DNA of 31,575 nucleotides from CAYUEN01 sp964443745 (GCA_964443745.1 CAYUEN010000021.1:1-31575), one strand, 5' to 3'; counted from the stretch's first letter, positions 19,915-27,543 are shown. Program-made: numbers and translations. Notes: generated by a model from the sequence alone, not told the origin.

Positions 19915-20795
19915 AACAACGAACACTCAAAAAACGAATCGACGGCGTGGGAATCGGCCTCCACAAAGGTGAACCGGTCAAACTCTCGATCGAACCTCTC
20001 GATCCGGGATCTGGCATCGTCTTTTACCGAAGCGATACCGGCTCCTATATCGAAGCGAAACCGGAAAACGTCGTCAATACCCAGATGGCGACGGTCATCG
20101 GAAAAGGACACGATTTCGTCTCCACGATCGAACATCTCCTCTCGGCCGTCTACGCGTTCGGTCTGGATAACCTTCTGATCAGAGTGGATGCACCTGAAGT
20201 ACCGATCATGGACGGTAGCAGCGCGAGTTTTTGCATGATGTTTCACGAAGCGGGTATCGCTACGCAGGAAGCGCCCAAAAAGGTGATGGTCGTCAAAAAG
20301 GAGGTCGAAGTTCGAGACGGCAACAAATTCGTGAGGGTGAGTCCCGCGGCGACGGCACAGTTTCTCTTCAGTATCGACTTTGCGCACCCCTCGATCGGCT
20401 ATCAAAAATTCAATTTTCAATTCAGCCGGCAAAACTATCTCAACCAGATCGCCAGAGCCCGAACGTTCGGATTTTTGCAGGATATCCAGATGCTCAGATC
20501 CAGAAACCTCGCACTGGGCGGATCGCTCGAAAACGCCATCGTACTGGACGAGAAGAAAATCCTCAACTCCGAAGGGCTTCGTTACGATAACGAATTCGTA
20601 CGACACAAAATTCTGGATGCGATGGGAGATCTGACGCTACTGGGCGTGCCGCTATTGGCAAGCTACGAATCTTTCGCGGGCAGCCACCACCTCAACCATC
20701 TGCTTACCAAAGAGATTCTGAGCGACCCGGAAAACTACGCGATCAAGGAGTTTTCGGCCGTCTTGAGCCCTCTTTTCGCAAAGGCGTTTGCATAA
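19911..20795 (+). CDS. lpxC: UDP-3-O-acyl-N-acetylglucosamine deacetylase
   Basis: Zinc enzyme for the committed step of lipid A synthesis, cytosolic; 294 residues. Zinc ligands are recognisable: H75 (with catalytic-type E74) in STIEHLLSAV, and H232 and D236 in RHKILDAMGD. The SHHLNH segment (H259/H260) carries the general-acid histidine. The PIMDGSSASF motif at 98-107 is typical. The start is TTG 19911, whose last two bases lie in the minC stop (TTGA); AAGGA sits 6 nt upstream, so the rare start is well supported. Confidence 0.95.
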   Translation: MKQRTLKKRIDGVGIGLHKGEPVKLSIEPLDPGSGIVFYRSDTGSYIEAKPENVVNTQMATVIGKGHDFVSTIEHLLSAVYAFGLDNLLIRVDAPEVPIMDGSSASFCMMFHEAGIATQEAPKKVMVVKKEVEVRDGNKFVRVSPAATAQFLFSIDFAHPSIGYQKFNFQFSRQNYLNQIARARTFGFLQDIQMLRSRNLALGGSLENAIVLDEKKILNSEGLRYDNEFVRHKILDAMGDLTLLGVPLLASYESFAGSHHLNHLLTKEILSDPENYAIKEFSAVLSPLFAKAFA

Positions 20796-21253
20796 AACCG
20801 GTCACCCTGCTTGTCATCGCCCTCTCCTCGCCCGTTCTCGTGGGCGTCTACGAAAAGAATAGATTGATACGTATCTACGAGCGCGAGGGCAAAACCAGCG
20901 AACTGTTGCCTCTGATCTTCAAAGAGATCCTGCAAGAATACCGTCCCGTCGCCATCGCCTACGCCAAGGGGCCCGGAAGCTACATGGCGATCAAAGTGAG
21001 CTATCTTTTTCTCAAAACCCTCTCGATTGTATATGATCTTCCTTTCTACGCGACGGACGGCTTCGCCTTCAACAATCGGCGGCCGATCAAGGCGGCCGGC
21101 TCTCTTTATTTTATAAAAAAAGATGGTAGAATCTCTACCCAAAAGTTATCCGGCCTCCGAGAATCCACAGGTCATTTTTCACTGCCGGAATTTTTGGATA
21201 TCAGCACGCTGGAGAGCGATACCGCGCCGATGTATCTGCTACCGGCCGTATAG
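20792..21253 (+). CDS. tsaB: TsaB-like tRNA threonylcarbamoyladenosine protein, probable ATA start
   Basis: Partner of TsaD in making t6A37 of ANN-decoding tRNAs. The protein is short (153 residues from ATA; many TsaB proteins are about 220-230) and lacks most of the second ASKHA domain. LLVIALSSPVLVGVYEKNRLI matches the family's first two strands, and AYAKGPGSYMAIKVSYLFLK matches the conserved GPGS(F/Y)TGxR helix region. The first ATG/GTG/TTG in frame is GTG 20840, but starting there removes the first strand. ATA 20792 overlaps the lpxC stop (ATAA) and has AAAGG 7 nt upstream, so it is my preferred start; CTG 20807 is the alternative. Family call from motifs and gene order. Confidence 0.72.
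   Translation: MKPVTLLVIALSSPVLVGVYEKNRLIRIYEREGKTSELLPLIFKEILQEYRPVAIAYAKGPGSYMAIKVSYLFLKTLSIVYDLPFYATDGFAFNNRRPIKAAGSLYFIKKDGRISTQKLSGLRESTGHFSLPEFLDISTLESDTAPMYLLPAV
21124..21139 (+). promoter_or_regulatory. Candidate internal promoter in tsaB ahead of thrB
   Basis: TGG-TAGAAT (21124-21132), an extended -10, lies inside the dyad GGTAGA-ATC-TCTACC (21125-21139), downstream of an A/T-rich tract. It is 133 bp upstream of the thrB start and could drive thrB. Confidence 0.35.
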
Positions 21254-21264
21254 AAAGGAGTCCC

Positions 21265-22152
21265 GTGATCATCAAAGTACCCGCCACCAGTGCCAATCTC
21301 GGACCGGGATTCGACACTCTGGGACTCGCAATCGACCTGAACAACGAAATCACGATCAGACCGTCGGACTATCTGACGATCTCTTTGCGGGGAGAAGGAA
21401 GCAACAAACCCAAGCTTCGCACCAACAACCAATTCGTCAACATCTTCTACAACTTCTATATCAAGCTGATGGGACGGCGTGACAATTTTAGATTCGAATT
21501 TATGAACAACATCCCCTTCTCCAGAGGATTGGGGAGCTCTTCGGCCGTAATCGTCGCGGCGATCGCTTCCGCTTACCACATGGCGGGCGTCCATCTGCCC
21601 AGAGAAGCGATTCTCGATCGTGCCCTCTTTTACGAACCCCACCCCGACAATATCGCTCCCGCCGCTCTGGGAGGATTTACCGCGTCGCTCGTGATCAAGA
21701 ATGAAAAAGTTTACAGCCAGAAAAAAGAGATACCCGACTATCTCAAAGCGATTATGGTCATTCCCGACAAACCGATGTCCACTTCCAAATCCAGAGCCAG
21801 ATTGCCCCGCTCCGTCTCGATGCAAAAAGCGGTTTTCAACCTCTCCCATGCAAGCGTACTGACCGCGGCTTTTTTCAACGAAGATTGGAAAATGCTGCGT
21901 ATCGCTTCTCAGGACAAGCTACACCAGTCGATCCGTATGAGTGCGATGAAAGAGCTTTTTCGCGTGCAGGAGACCGCACTGCTCAATGGAGCGCTAATGA
22001 GCACGCTTTCGGGCAGCGGTTCTTCGTTTTTCAATCTGGTTTTCGAAGAGGATGCAGACAAACTTCAGAAAAAACTACAGGAAACCTTTCCCAGATTCAG
22101 GGTGGAACTCTACGATTTCAACAATACCGGCTATCAAATCACAGAAGCTTAA
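21265..22152 (+). CDS. thrB: Homoserine kinase
   Basis: GHMP-superfamily kinase that phosphorylates homoserine on the way to threonine, cytosolic; 295 residues. The N-terminus VPATSANLGPGFDTLGLA is the classic ThrB signature. The ATP-binding GHMP loop is PFSRGLGSSSAV (84-95), and a C-terminal GHMP motif LSGSGSSFF lies near residue 250. The start is GTG 21265 with AAAGGAG four bases upstream. No thrA or thrC is in the window. Confidence 0.95.
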   Translation: MIIKVPATSANLGPGFDTLGLAIDLNNEITIRPSDYLTISLRGEGSNKPKLRTNNQFVNIFYNFYIKLMGRRDNFRFEFMNNIPFSRGLGSSSAVIVAAIASAYHMAGVHLPREAILDRALFYEPHPDNIAPAALGGFTASLVIKNEKVYSQKKEIPDYLKAIMVIPDKPMSTSKSRARLPRSVSMQKAVFNLSHASVLTAAFFNEDWKMLRIASQDKLHQSIRMSAMKELFRVQETALLNGALMSTLSGSGSSFFNLVFEEDADKLQKKLQETFPRFRVELYDFNNTGYQITEA

Positions 22153-22173
22153 GGAAGATTGTTATAGAGTCAT

Positions 22174-22422
22174 ATGCATAAAAAAACATCGAATCCAACA
22201 AGGATGTGCATCAACTGCAAAAAGAGAGACTTCCAGGAAAATTTACTGAGATTTCAATGTTCGGACAAAAATGTGGTACAATATACCCACAACAGCGGTC
22301 GAAGCTTCTATCTATGCCCCGCATGTATCAAAGCAGACCACAAAAAATTATTAAAAACACTCAGCAGACAATGCAAACGTGAAATAAAACTAACAGATTT
22401 GGAGAAAATAATATATGGATAA
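22174..22422 (+). CDS. ylxR: YlxR-family (DUF448) RNA-binding protein
   Basis: Small basic protein of 82 residues usually encoded just upstream of infB. It has RMCINCKKR (C12, C15) near the start, then SGRSFYLCPAC (C48, C51), matching the RxCxxC and GRGxYxC signatures of YlxR. The DNA is distinctly more AT-rich than its neighbours, mostly from lysine, asparagine and isoleucine codons. The last 8 bases overlap infB (ATGGATAA). The ribosome-binding site is weak (only GAG upstream). It may modulate translation or transcription; the function is not well defined. Confidence 0.85.
   Translation: MHKKTSNPTRMCINCKKRDFQENLLRFQCSDKNVVQYTHNSGRSFYLCPACIKADHKKLLKTLSRQCKREIKLTDLEKIIYG
22274..22282 (+). 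promoter_or_regulatory. Candidate internal promoter in ylxR ahead of infB
   Basis: TGG-TACAAT extended -10, flanked by GGTA and TACC, 133 bp upstream of the infB ATG. Confidence 0.3.
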
Positions 22423-25042
22423 GGTGCGAATCAGTGAAATTGCCCAGGAACTCGGACTCGAGAGCAAAGAGGTTCTTGGCAAGGCAAAAGAGATAGAGAT
22501 CAGCGCAAAGGCGGCCAACAGTGCCGTTACCGTCGAAGAGGCGGAACAGCTGATGAACTATATCCTGACAGGCAAAGCGCCACAGAAAAAAGAGCTCTCA
22601 CCCAAACCGAAAGCGAAACCGGAGAAAAAAACCACGGCCAAAAAAGAGACGGCGAAAGCCGCTTCAAAAACAACAGAGAGACCGAAGAAGGCGGCAGCCA
22701 AAAAACCGGCCCCGAAACCTCAAAAAGCGAAAGAGAAGGAGGTCGTCGAAGCCGAAGTCGTCGAACCTGTGAAAAAGGAGGAGAAGCAGACTGTAGCCCA
22801 AACACCTGCACCCCCCGCCAAAGAGGAAAAAGCGACCGAGACACTTGCGCAGTCGACACTCAAAAAAAGACGCGGGCTCGTGATCGTCAAAAAGAAACGA
22901 CCAATCAAGACCGAAGCGCAAAAGGCGGCGGAAGCGGAACGTTTCAAAATGCCCGAAGCGATCCCAGGTATGACGAAAAAGAAGAAAAAGACGAAAAAGG
23001 TACCCGCTTCCAGCAAGAAAGAGCAGGCGGAGAAGATCGAGATATTCGGTGGAGGAAATTTCGCCAGTATCGAACTCCTCAGTGAAGAGGAGATGGTGGT
23101 ACTGCATGATTTCGATCTGAACGTCGAGGAGGAGAAACCCAAAGAGACGGCGACCAAAAAGCGTTTCGACGCCAACCAGATGCGTACGACGAAAAAAGCG
23201 AGCTTCGTACAGCAGACGGGTATCCGAAGAGGTTCTAAAAAGCGACGCAGACGCAAAAAGGAAGAGGGTGTCTCCACCACCGTCAGCCATATCGAGATTC
23301 CGGAGGATATCAGAGTCTACGAATTTGCCGAAAAACTCGGAAAGCCGACCAGCGAAGTGATCAAGGCGCTATTTACGCTCGGCGTGATGGTGACCAAAAA
23401 CGATTTTCTCGACAAAGACGCGATCGAAATCCTCGCGGACGAATTCGACGTCGACGTCACGACCGTCAATCCGCTCGAAGAGTTCGACTACGAAAAGGTC
23501 TACGAAGCGGGATCCCAGGAACATCTGGAGGAGAAAGCGCCCGTCATCACGATAATGGGGCATGTCGACCACGGCAAGACCTCTCTGCTCGATCGTATCA
23601 GATCGACCAGGGTCGCCTCGGGTGAACACGGCGGCATCACGCAACATATCGGCGCCTATATGATCGAAAGAAACGGCAAAAAGATCACTTTCATCGACAC
23701 ACCGGGTCACGAAGCGTTTACGGCGATGCGTTCGCGGGGCGCACAAGCGACCGATATCGTCGTCATCGTCGTCGCGGCCGACGACGGCGTCAAACCCCAG
23801 ACCAAGGAAGCCATCGAACATGCCCGTGCGGCGAACGTTCCGTTTATCGTCGCGATCAACAAGATCGACAAACCCGACGCCAATCCGGATCTGGCGAAAG
23901 CGGGTCTGGCCGAACTTGGCGTCACCCCTGTCGACTGGGGCGGCGAATACGAATTCGTCAACGTATCGGCCAAAACGGGTCAGGGTATAGACGAGTTGCT
24001 GGAGGTGTTGCAACTCCAGGCCGAGATGCTGGAGCTCAAAGCCAGCAAAGAAGCCAAAGCCAAGGCGATCGTCGTCGAAAGCGCGCTCGAAAAGGGACGC
24101 GGGCCCGTCGCTACGGTCATCATGCAAAACGGCACCCTCCATGTCGGTGATACGATCGTCTGCGGTATCGCCTACGGCCGTGTGCGTGCGATACTGAACG
24201 AAGAGGGCAAAAACCTCAAGGTATTGTATCCGGGTGAACCCGGACAGATCATCGGACTCAACGAAGTCCCAGCGGCGGGCGATACGCTCGTGGCGGTAGA
24301 AAGCGAAAAGATCGCCAGAGAGTTCGCGCAAAAACGGGCCGAATACATCCGCCAAAAAGAGCTCTCGCGCTCCACAAAGGTGACGCTCGAAGAGCTCGGA
24401 GCCAAGATCGCGGAAGGCCAGATCAAATCCCTTCCCGTCATTCTCAAAGCGGATGTCGCCGGAAGCCTGGAGGCGATCAGAGGCAGTCTCGAAAAGCTGA
24501 GAAACGAAGAGGTCAAGGTGGATGTGATCAGTTCGGGCGTTGGCGGAATCACCGAAAGCGACATCGCACTGGCCGAAGCGAGCGAACACGCGGTGATTTT
24601 GGGATTCAACGTTCGTCCTACCGGCGCGGTGAAGGAGAAGGCGAAAAAGGCGGGAGTCGAGGTGAAAACCTACAACGTCATCTACGATCTGATCGACGAT
24701 GTGAAAGCGCTGCTTGGCGGTATGCTCTCTCCGATCACCAGAGAGGAGCAGCTAGGACAGGCGGAAGTCCGTGAAGTCTTCAACGTTCCCAAACTCGGAC
24801 AGGTAGCTGGATGTATGGTCACCGACGGCGTGATCAACCGAGGTGCGAAAGTGCGTGTCATACGAGACGGCGTCGTCATCTACGAAGGTGAGATCTCCTC
24901 TCTCAAACGGTTCAAGGAAGATGTGCGGGAAGTCGCCAAAGGATACGAGTGCGGTATCGGTGTTCAAGGATACAACGACATCAAGGTGGGCGACTATCTC
25001 GAAAGTTACAAAGAGGTCGAAGAGCAGGCGACCCTGGAGTGA
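22415..25042 (+). CDS. infB: Translation initiation factor IF-2
   Basis: GTPase that places initiator tRNA on the ribosome; 875 residues. A small N-terminal IF2_N-like domain (about 1-50) is followed by a long lysine/alanine/glutamate-rich linker to about 290 and a second IF2_N helix bundle (about 293-350). The G domain shows GHVDHGKT (382-389), DTPGH, NKID and SAKTG, all intact. Domains II to IV follow, including the C2 fMet-tRNA-binding region (MVTDGVINRGAKVRV...ECGIG). The ATG overlaps the ylxR stop by 8 bp. The antisense and alternate-frame open frames in the linker are compositional. Confidence 0.97.
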   Translation: MDKVRISEIAQELGLESKEVLGKAKEIEISAKAANSAVTVEEAEQLMNYILTGKAPQKKELSPKPKAKPEKKTTAKKETAKAASKTTERPKKAAAKKPAPKPQKAKEKEVVEAEVVEPVKKEEKQTVAQTPAPPAKEEKATETLAQSTLKKRRGLVIVKKKRPIKTEAQKAAEAERFKMPEAIPGMTKKKKKTKKVPASSKKEQAEKIEIFGGGNFASIELLSEEEMVVLHDFDLNVEEEKPKETATKKRFDANQMRTTKKASFVQQTGIRRGSKKRRRRKKEEGVSTTVSHIEIPEDIRVYEFAEKLGKPTSEVIKALFTLGVMVTKNDFLDKDAIEILADEFDVDVTTVNPLEEFDYEKVYEAGSQEHLEEKAPVITIMGHVDHGKTSLLDRIRSTRVASGEHGGITQHIGAYMIERNGKKITFIDTPGHEAFTAMRSRGAQATDIVVIVVAADDGVKPQTKEAIEHARAANVPFIVAINKIDKPDANPDLAKAGLAELGVTPVDWGGEYEFVNVSAKTGQGIDELLEVLQLQAEMLELKASKEAKAKAIVVESALEKGRGPVATVIMQNGTLHVGDTIVCGIAYGRVRAILNEEGKNLKVLYPGEPGQIIGLNEVPAAGDTLVAVESEKIAREFAQKRAEYIRQKELSRSTKVTLEELGAKIAEGQIKSLPVILKADVAGSLEAIRGSLEKLRNEEVKVDVISSGVGGITESDIALAEASEHAVILGFNVRPTGAVKEKAKKAGVEVKTYNVIYDLIDDVKALLGGMLSPITREEQLGQAEVREVFNVPKLGQVAGCMVTDGVINRGAKVRVIRDGVVIYEGEISSLKRFKEDVREVAKGYECGIGVQGYNDIKVGDYLESYKEVEEQATLE

Positions 25043-25046
25043 GACG

Positions 25047-25412
25047 ATGGATAAAAGTATCAAGATCAAACGCACCGAATCGATTCTCAAAGAGTTGATT
25101 CCCGAAGCGCTCTCCACCCTCTCGGACGAACGAATCGCTTCGATACCCGTGTTGGGGGTGGTCTGCAGCCGCGGTAAATACGACGCAAAGGTCTATCTGG
25201 ACCCCTCTTTCGTCGACGCCGAAGAGGAGCGCTATATCCTTTCGCATCTGAAAAAGGCGAGAGGTTACCTGGAAAACTACTGCAAGCAGGCGGAGGGGTG
25301 GTATCGATGCCCGAAATTCCATTTCACTTTCGACCACTCATTGCAGAAGCAAAACGAGATGGACGATCTTTTCAAAAAAATAGAAAAAGAGTTGGCCAGG
25401 CACCATGGATAA
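25047..25412 (+). CDS. rbfA: 30S ribosome-binding factor A
   Basis: Late 30S-subunit maturation factor with a KH-like fold; 121 residues, the usual size. The N-terminus IKRTESILKELIPEALSTL and the core VLGVVCSRGKYDAKVYLDP match RbfA, and the C-terminal FHFTFDHSLQKQNEMDDLFKKI is a strong family signature. ATG 25047 has GGAG 7 nt upstream, spanning the infB stop. The last 8 bases overlap rimP. A longer frame beginning at 24843 lies inside infB and was rejected. Confidence 0.9.
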   Translation: MDKSIKIKRTESILKELIPEALSTLSDERIASIPVLGVVCSRGKYDAKVYLDPSFVDAEEERYILSHLKKARGYLENYCKQAEGWYRCPKFHFTFDHSLQKQNEMDDLFKKIEKELARHHG

Positions 25413-25836
25413 CGCCACACTCCAAAAGCTGATCGAAGAGAGCGGCGCCTCTTTTTACGATGCCGAAGTGGTTACGGAGGAAGATCGCAAAATCTTTCGC
25501 ATCTACATCACCGCACCCGGCGGCGTGACCCTGGACAAATGTGAAGAGATCACACGCATCCTCTCCCCGATTCTGGATCTCGAACCGCCTGTGGAGGGGG
25601 AGTATTTTCTGGAGGTGAGTTCTCCGGGTATCGAACGCAAACTCACCAAACCGCGACACTTCGCCCACTCCAAAGACGAACTCGTGAAACTGAAACTCGA
25701 AGACGGCCGGAAGATCAAGGCGAAAATTCTCGGGCTCGAAGGGGAAACGCTTCATGTCTGGGACAAAACCGAGAAAACGGAGCGTTTCATCCCCCTCTCC
25801 GAGATCCTGAAAGCCAAAACCTATTTCGAATGGTGA
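25405..25836 (+). CDS. rimP: Ribosome maturation factor RimP
   Basis: 30S assembly factor, 143 residues, within the family range. The central EVSSPGIERKLTKPRHF segment is the RimP signature, preceded by FRIYITAPGGVTLDKCEEITR. The C-terminal SH3-like domain is visible as KLKLEDGRKIKAKILGLEGETL. It overlaps rbfA by 8 bp (ATGGATAA) and ribD by 7 bp, so it is translated as part of a tight operon with infB and rbfA. Confidence 0.92.
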   Translation: MDNATLQKLIEESGASFYDAEVVTEEDRKIFRIYITAPGGVTLDKCEEITRILSPILDLEPPVEGEYFLEVSSPGIERKLTKPRHFAHSKDELVKLKLEDGRKIKAKILGLEGETLHVWDKTEKTERFIPLSEILKAKTYFEW

Positions 25837-26837
25837 TCGACGATACCTTCTATATGCGGCTTTGTCTCGATGCCGCGTGGGAACATCAAGGACGCACCTA
25901 TCCCAATCCTCCCGTTGGCGCCCTGATTCTCTCTCCCTCCGGCCGTATACTTTCGATCGGCGCACACAAAAAGGCGGGCGAAGCCCATGCGGAACTGGAT
26001 GCCGTCGTTCGCGCTCTTCCCGACGATGTAGCACTCCAAGACCTCACCACCCCCTCTTCGCGGCATCACCATCTTCTTACGCACTATCGCGACGCGTTTT
26101 ATGGCCACACCCTCTATGTCACACTCGAACCATGCACCCACCACGGCACCACCCCGCCCTGCTCGCTGCTGGTCGAAACGCTGGGATTTTCAAGGATCGT
26201 AATCGGCACCACGGATCCCAACCCCGAAGCGTCCGGCTCCGCCGCATCTCTTCGCGATATCGGCAGAGAGGTGGTCGTAGGCGTCCTGGAATCCGCCTGC
26301 AAAAAACTCATCACCCCCTTTGCAAAATGGCAAAAAGAAGAGCCTTTCGTCTATTTCAAACTCGCAAAAACCCAAAACGGCGTCGTCACCGGCGGAACGA
26401 TCACTTCCCTGGAAGCCAGACGACATGTCCATACGCTCAGAGAGAAAGTCGACCTGCTCGTCATCGGAGGCGAAACCGTCCGCACGGACCGGCCTCGGCT
26501 CGATTGCAGGCTGACAGGCAGTACGTACGCCCCCGATATCCTGATCTACTCCCACCGCAGCGACTTCGACAGATCGATTCCCCTCTTCGGGATACCAGGC
26601 CGCAACGTCTACATAGAAGATCGTCTCGAGAGGATAAAGGCCTACCGAAATATCATGATCGAGGGGGGCGAGAGGATGCTGGAAGCCACTCGCGATATCA
26701 CGGACTGGTATCTTTTCTACACGACCGCTTCGTTCAAAAAGGGGCGCTGCCTGCAATCTCGCATGCATTTTGAGCCGCTCCACCACAGGATGCTGGAGCA
26801 CGAATCCCTGAGCTGGTACCGAAAGGAGTCCTTATGA
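25830..26837 (+). CDS. ribD: Bifunctional riboflavin deaminase/reductase RibD
   Basis: Riboflavin pathway enzyme (pyrimidine deaminase then reductase), cytosolic; 335 residues. The zinc site is intact: H53-A-E55 and P-C102-THHGTTPP-C111. The C-terminal reductase domain (from about 170) begins FVYFKLAKTQNG and contains LREKVDLLVIGGETVRTDRPRLDCR and IMIEGGERML. Between the HAE and PCxxxG motifs there is an insertion of about 20 residues (roughly 68-90, histidine-rich) compared with E. coli RibD; I recall something similar in H. pylori. ATG 25830 overlaps the rimP stop; GTG 25833 is an alternative. Confidence 0.92.
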   Translation: MVIDDTFYMRLCLDAAWEHQGRTYPNPPVGALILSPSGRILSIGAHKKAGEAHAELDAVVRALPDDVALQDLTTPSSRHHHLLTHYRDAFYGHTLYVTLEPCTHHGTTPPCSLLVETLGFSRIVIGTTDPNPEASGSAASLRDIGREVVVGVLESACKKLITPFAKWQKEEPFVYFKLAKTQNGVVTGGTITSLEARRHVHTLREKVDLLVIGGETVRTDRPRLDCRLTGSTYAPDILIYSHRSDFDRSIPLFGIPGRNVYIEDRLERIKAYRNIMIEGGERMLEATRDITDWYLFYTTASFKKGRCLQSRMHFEPLHHRMLEHESLSWYRKESL

Positions 26838-27328
26838 AACAGATTTTCAAAACCACACCGTTGCTGATTGCGCTGCTGTTTGTCGGCTGCGGCCACAAAA
26901 CGGCGACTCTGGAGGATCTTTTCACCAAAGAAGAGATCCGGCACGCTTCCCGACCCGAAAAGTCCGGCGCGAAAAAGGCGATACCACCCACTCCTGCCAT
27001 CGAGGAGCTCAAAACCCTCCCCCCCAGCGCGGAGACACAGATCGTAAACGAAACGGGGTATATCATCGAAAGGAGTTGGGATGAGGATCTAAACCTCTAC
27101 ACCTACACCTTCATCGACAAAAGCCGCACCAGACCGCTCGTGTTTTTCAGCCCCCGAAAGATCCCCTACGATCAGGATATGCTCTATCGGATCACGATTA
27201 AAGAGAATCTTTTAACCGATATTCAGGCTATGGGATCTTCGGCACCCAAAAAGTTGAAAAAAAGGACTCTTCAACGGAAAGTGAAGTGGATCGAAACACC
27301 AAAACCGGAATTTGTCGACGTTTATTGA
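26834..27328 (+). CDS. Hypothetical lipoprotein
   Basis: Protein of 164 residues with a type II signal peptide: basic start, hydrophobic LLIALLFVGC and lipobox cysteine C19. The mature part is lysine-rich, with a proline-containing linker (residues 45-65) and a mostly beta C-terminal half (TGYIIERSWDEDLNLYTYTFIDK, then FFSPRKIPYDQDMLYRITI). I do not recognise a family. The ATG overlaps the ribD stop (ATGA) and has AAAGGAG 5 nt upstream, so it is co-expressed with ribD. Probably anchored to the inner or outer membrane facing the periplasm. Confidence 0.75.
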   Translation: MKQIFKTTPLLIALLFVGCGHKTATLEDLFTKEEIRHASRPEKSGAKKAIPPTPAIEELKTLPPSAETQIVNETGYIIERSWDEDLNLYTYTFIDKSRTRPLVFFSPRKIPYDQDMLYRITIKENLLTDIQAMGSSAPKKLKKRTLQRKVKWIETPKPEFVDVY

Positions 27329-27354
27329 AAATTTTGAGGTACGATTAACCAACC

Positions 27355-27388
27355 GTTTACTCTATTTTCTTATACTTTCAGAGTAAAC
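27355..27388. repeat. 9-bp inverted repeat after the lipoprotein gene
   Basis: GTTTACTCT (27355-27363) and AGAGTAAAC (27380-27388) are perfect inverted repeats with a 16-nt centre. The centre holds TATACT (27371-27376), a possible -10. No T-run follows, so it is not a standard intrinsic terminator. It may be an operator or the start of the downstream RNA. Confidence 0.5.
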
Positions 27389-27414
27389 AAATTCATTCAA
27401 CACTCCTTTTGGAA

Positions 27415-27487
27415 CACTCTGGACGAATGCGGGTTTGGACAGAGTGGTTTTACCCGGAGGCTTGCGGAAGTCTTCGGGTAACCAAAC
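27415..27487 (+). ncRNA. Candidate structured RNA (hairpins plus possible pseudoknot)
   Basis: P1 pairs CACTCTG (27415-27421) with CAGAGTG (27440-27446). P2 pairs TTACCCGGAGGCTT (27450-27463) with AAGTCTTCGGGTAA (27468-27481): 14 uninterrupted pairs, two of them G-U, closed by a GCGG loop. The P1 loop contains GTTTGG (27433-27438), complementary to CCAAAC (27482-27487) immediately after P2, so a pseudoknot is possible. It matches no riboswitch or small RNA I know. It could be a leader element of ccsBA or a separate small RNA. Confidence 0.45.
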
Positions 27488-27493
27488 TTCAAA

Positions 27494-27512
27494 TTTATTA
27501 ATAATCATTATC
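27494..27512 (+). promoter_or_regulatory. Fur-box-like site upstream of ccsBA
   Basis: This 19-bp sequence ends in ATAATCATTATC and agrees with the classical Fur box (GATAATGATAATCATTATC) at 15 of 19 positions, with mismatches confined to the left half. It lies 35 bp upstream of the probable ccsBA -10. The region is AT-rich, so chance resemblance is possible. Confidence 0.35.
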
Positions 27513-27543
27513 TTTTTACAGCAATCTTCCATTAATGTAATTG

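Noticed and set aside
22590..23270. Repeat-like DNA in infB
   Set aside because: The repetition comes from lysine/alanine/glutamate codons of the normal IF-2 linker, not a repeat element or CRISPR.
27450..27481. 14-bp hairpin as the intrinsic terminator of the long operon
   Set aside because: The stem is strong but is followed by CCAAACTTC rather than a T-run, so a plain terminator is unlikely; factor-dependent termination cannot be excluded.
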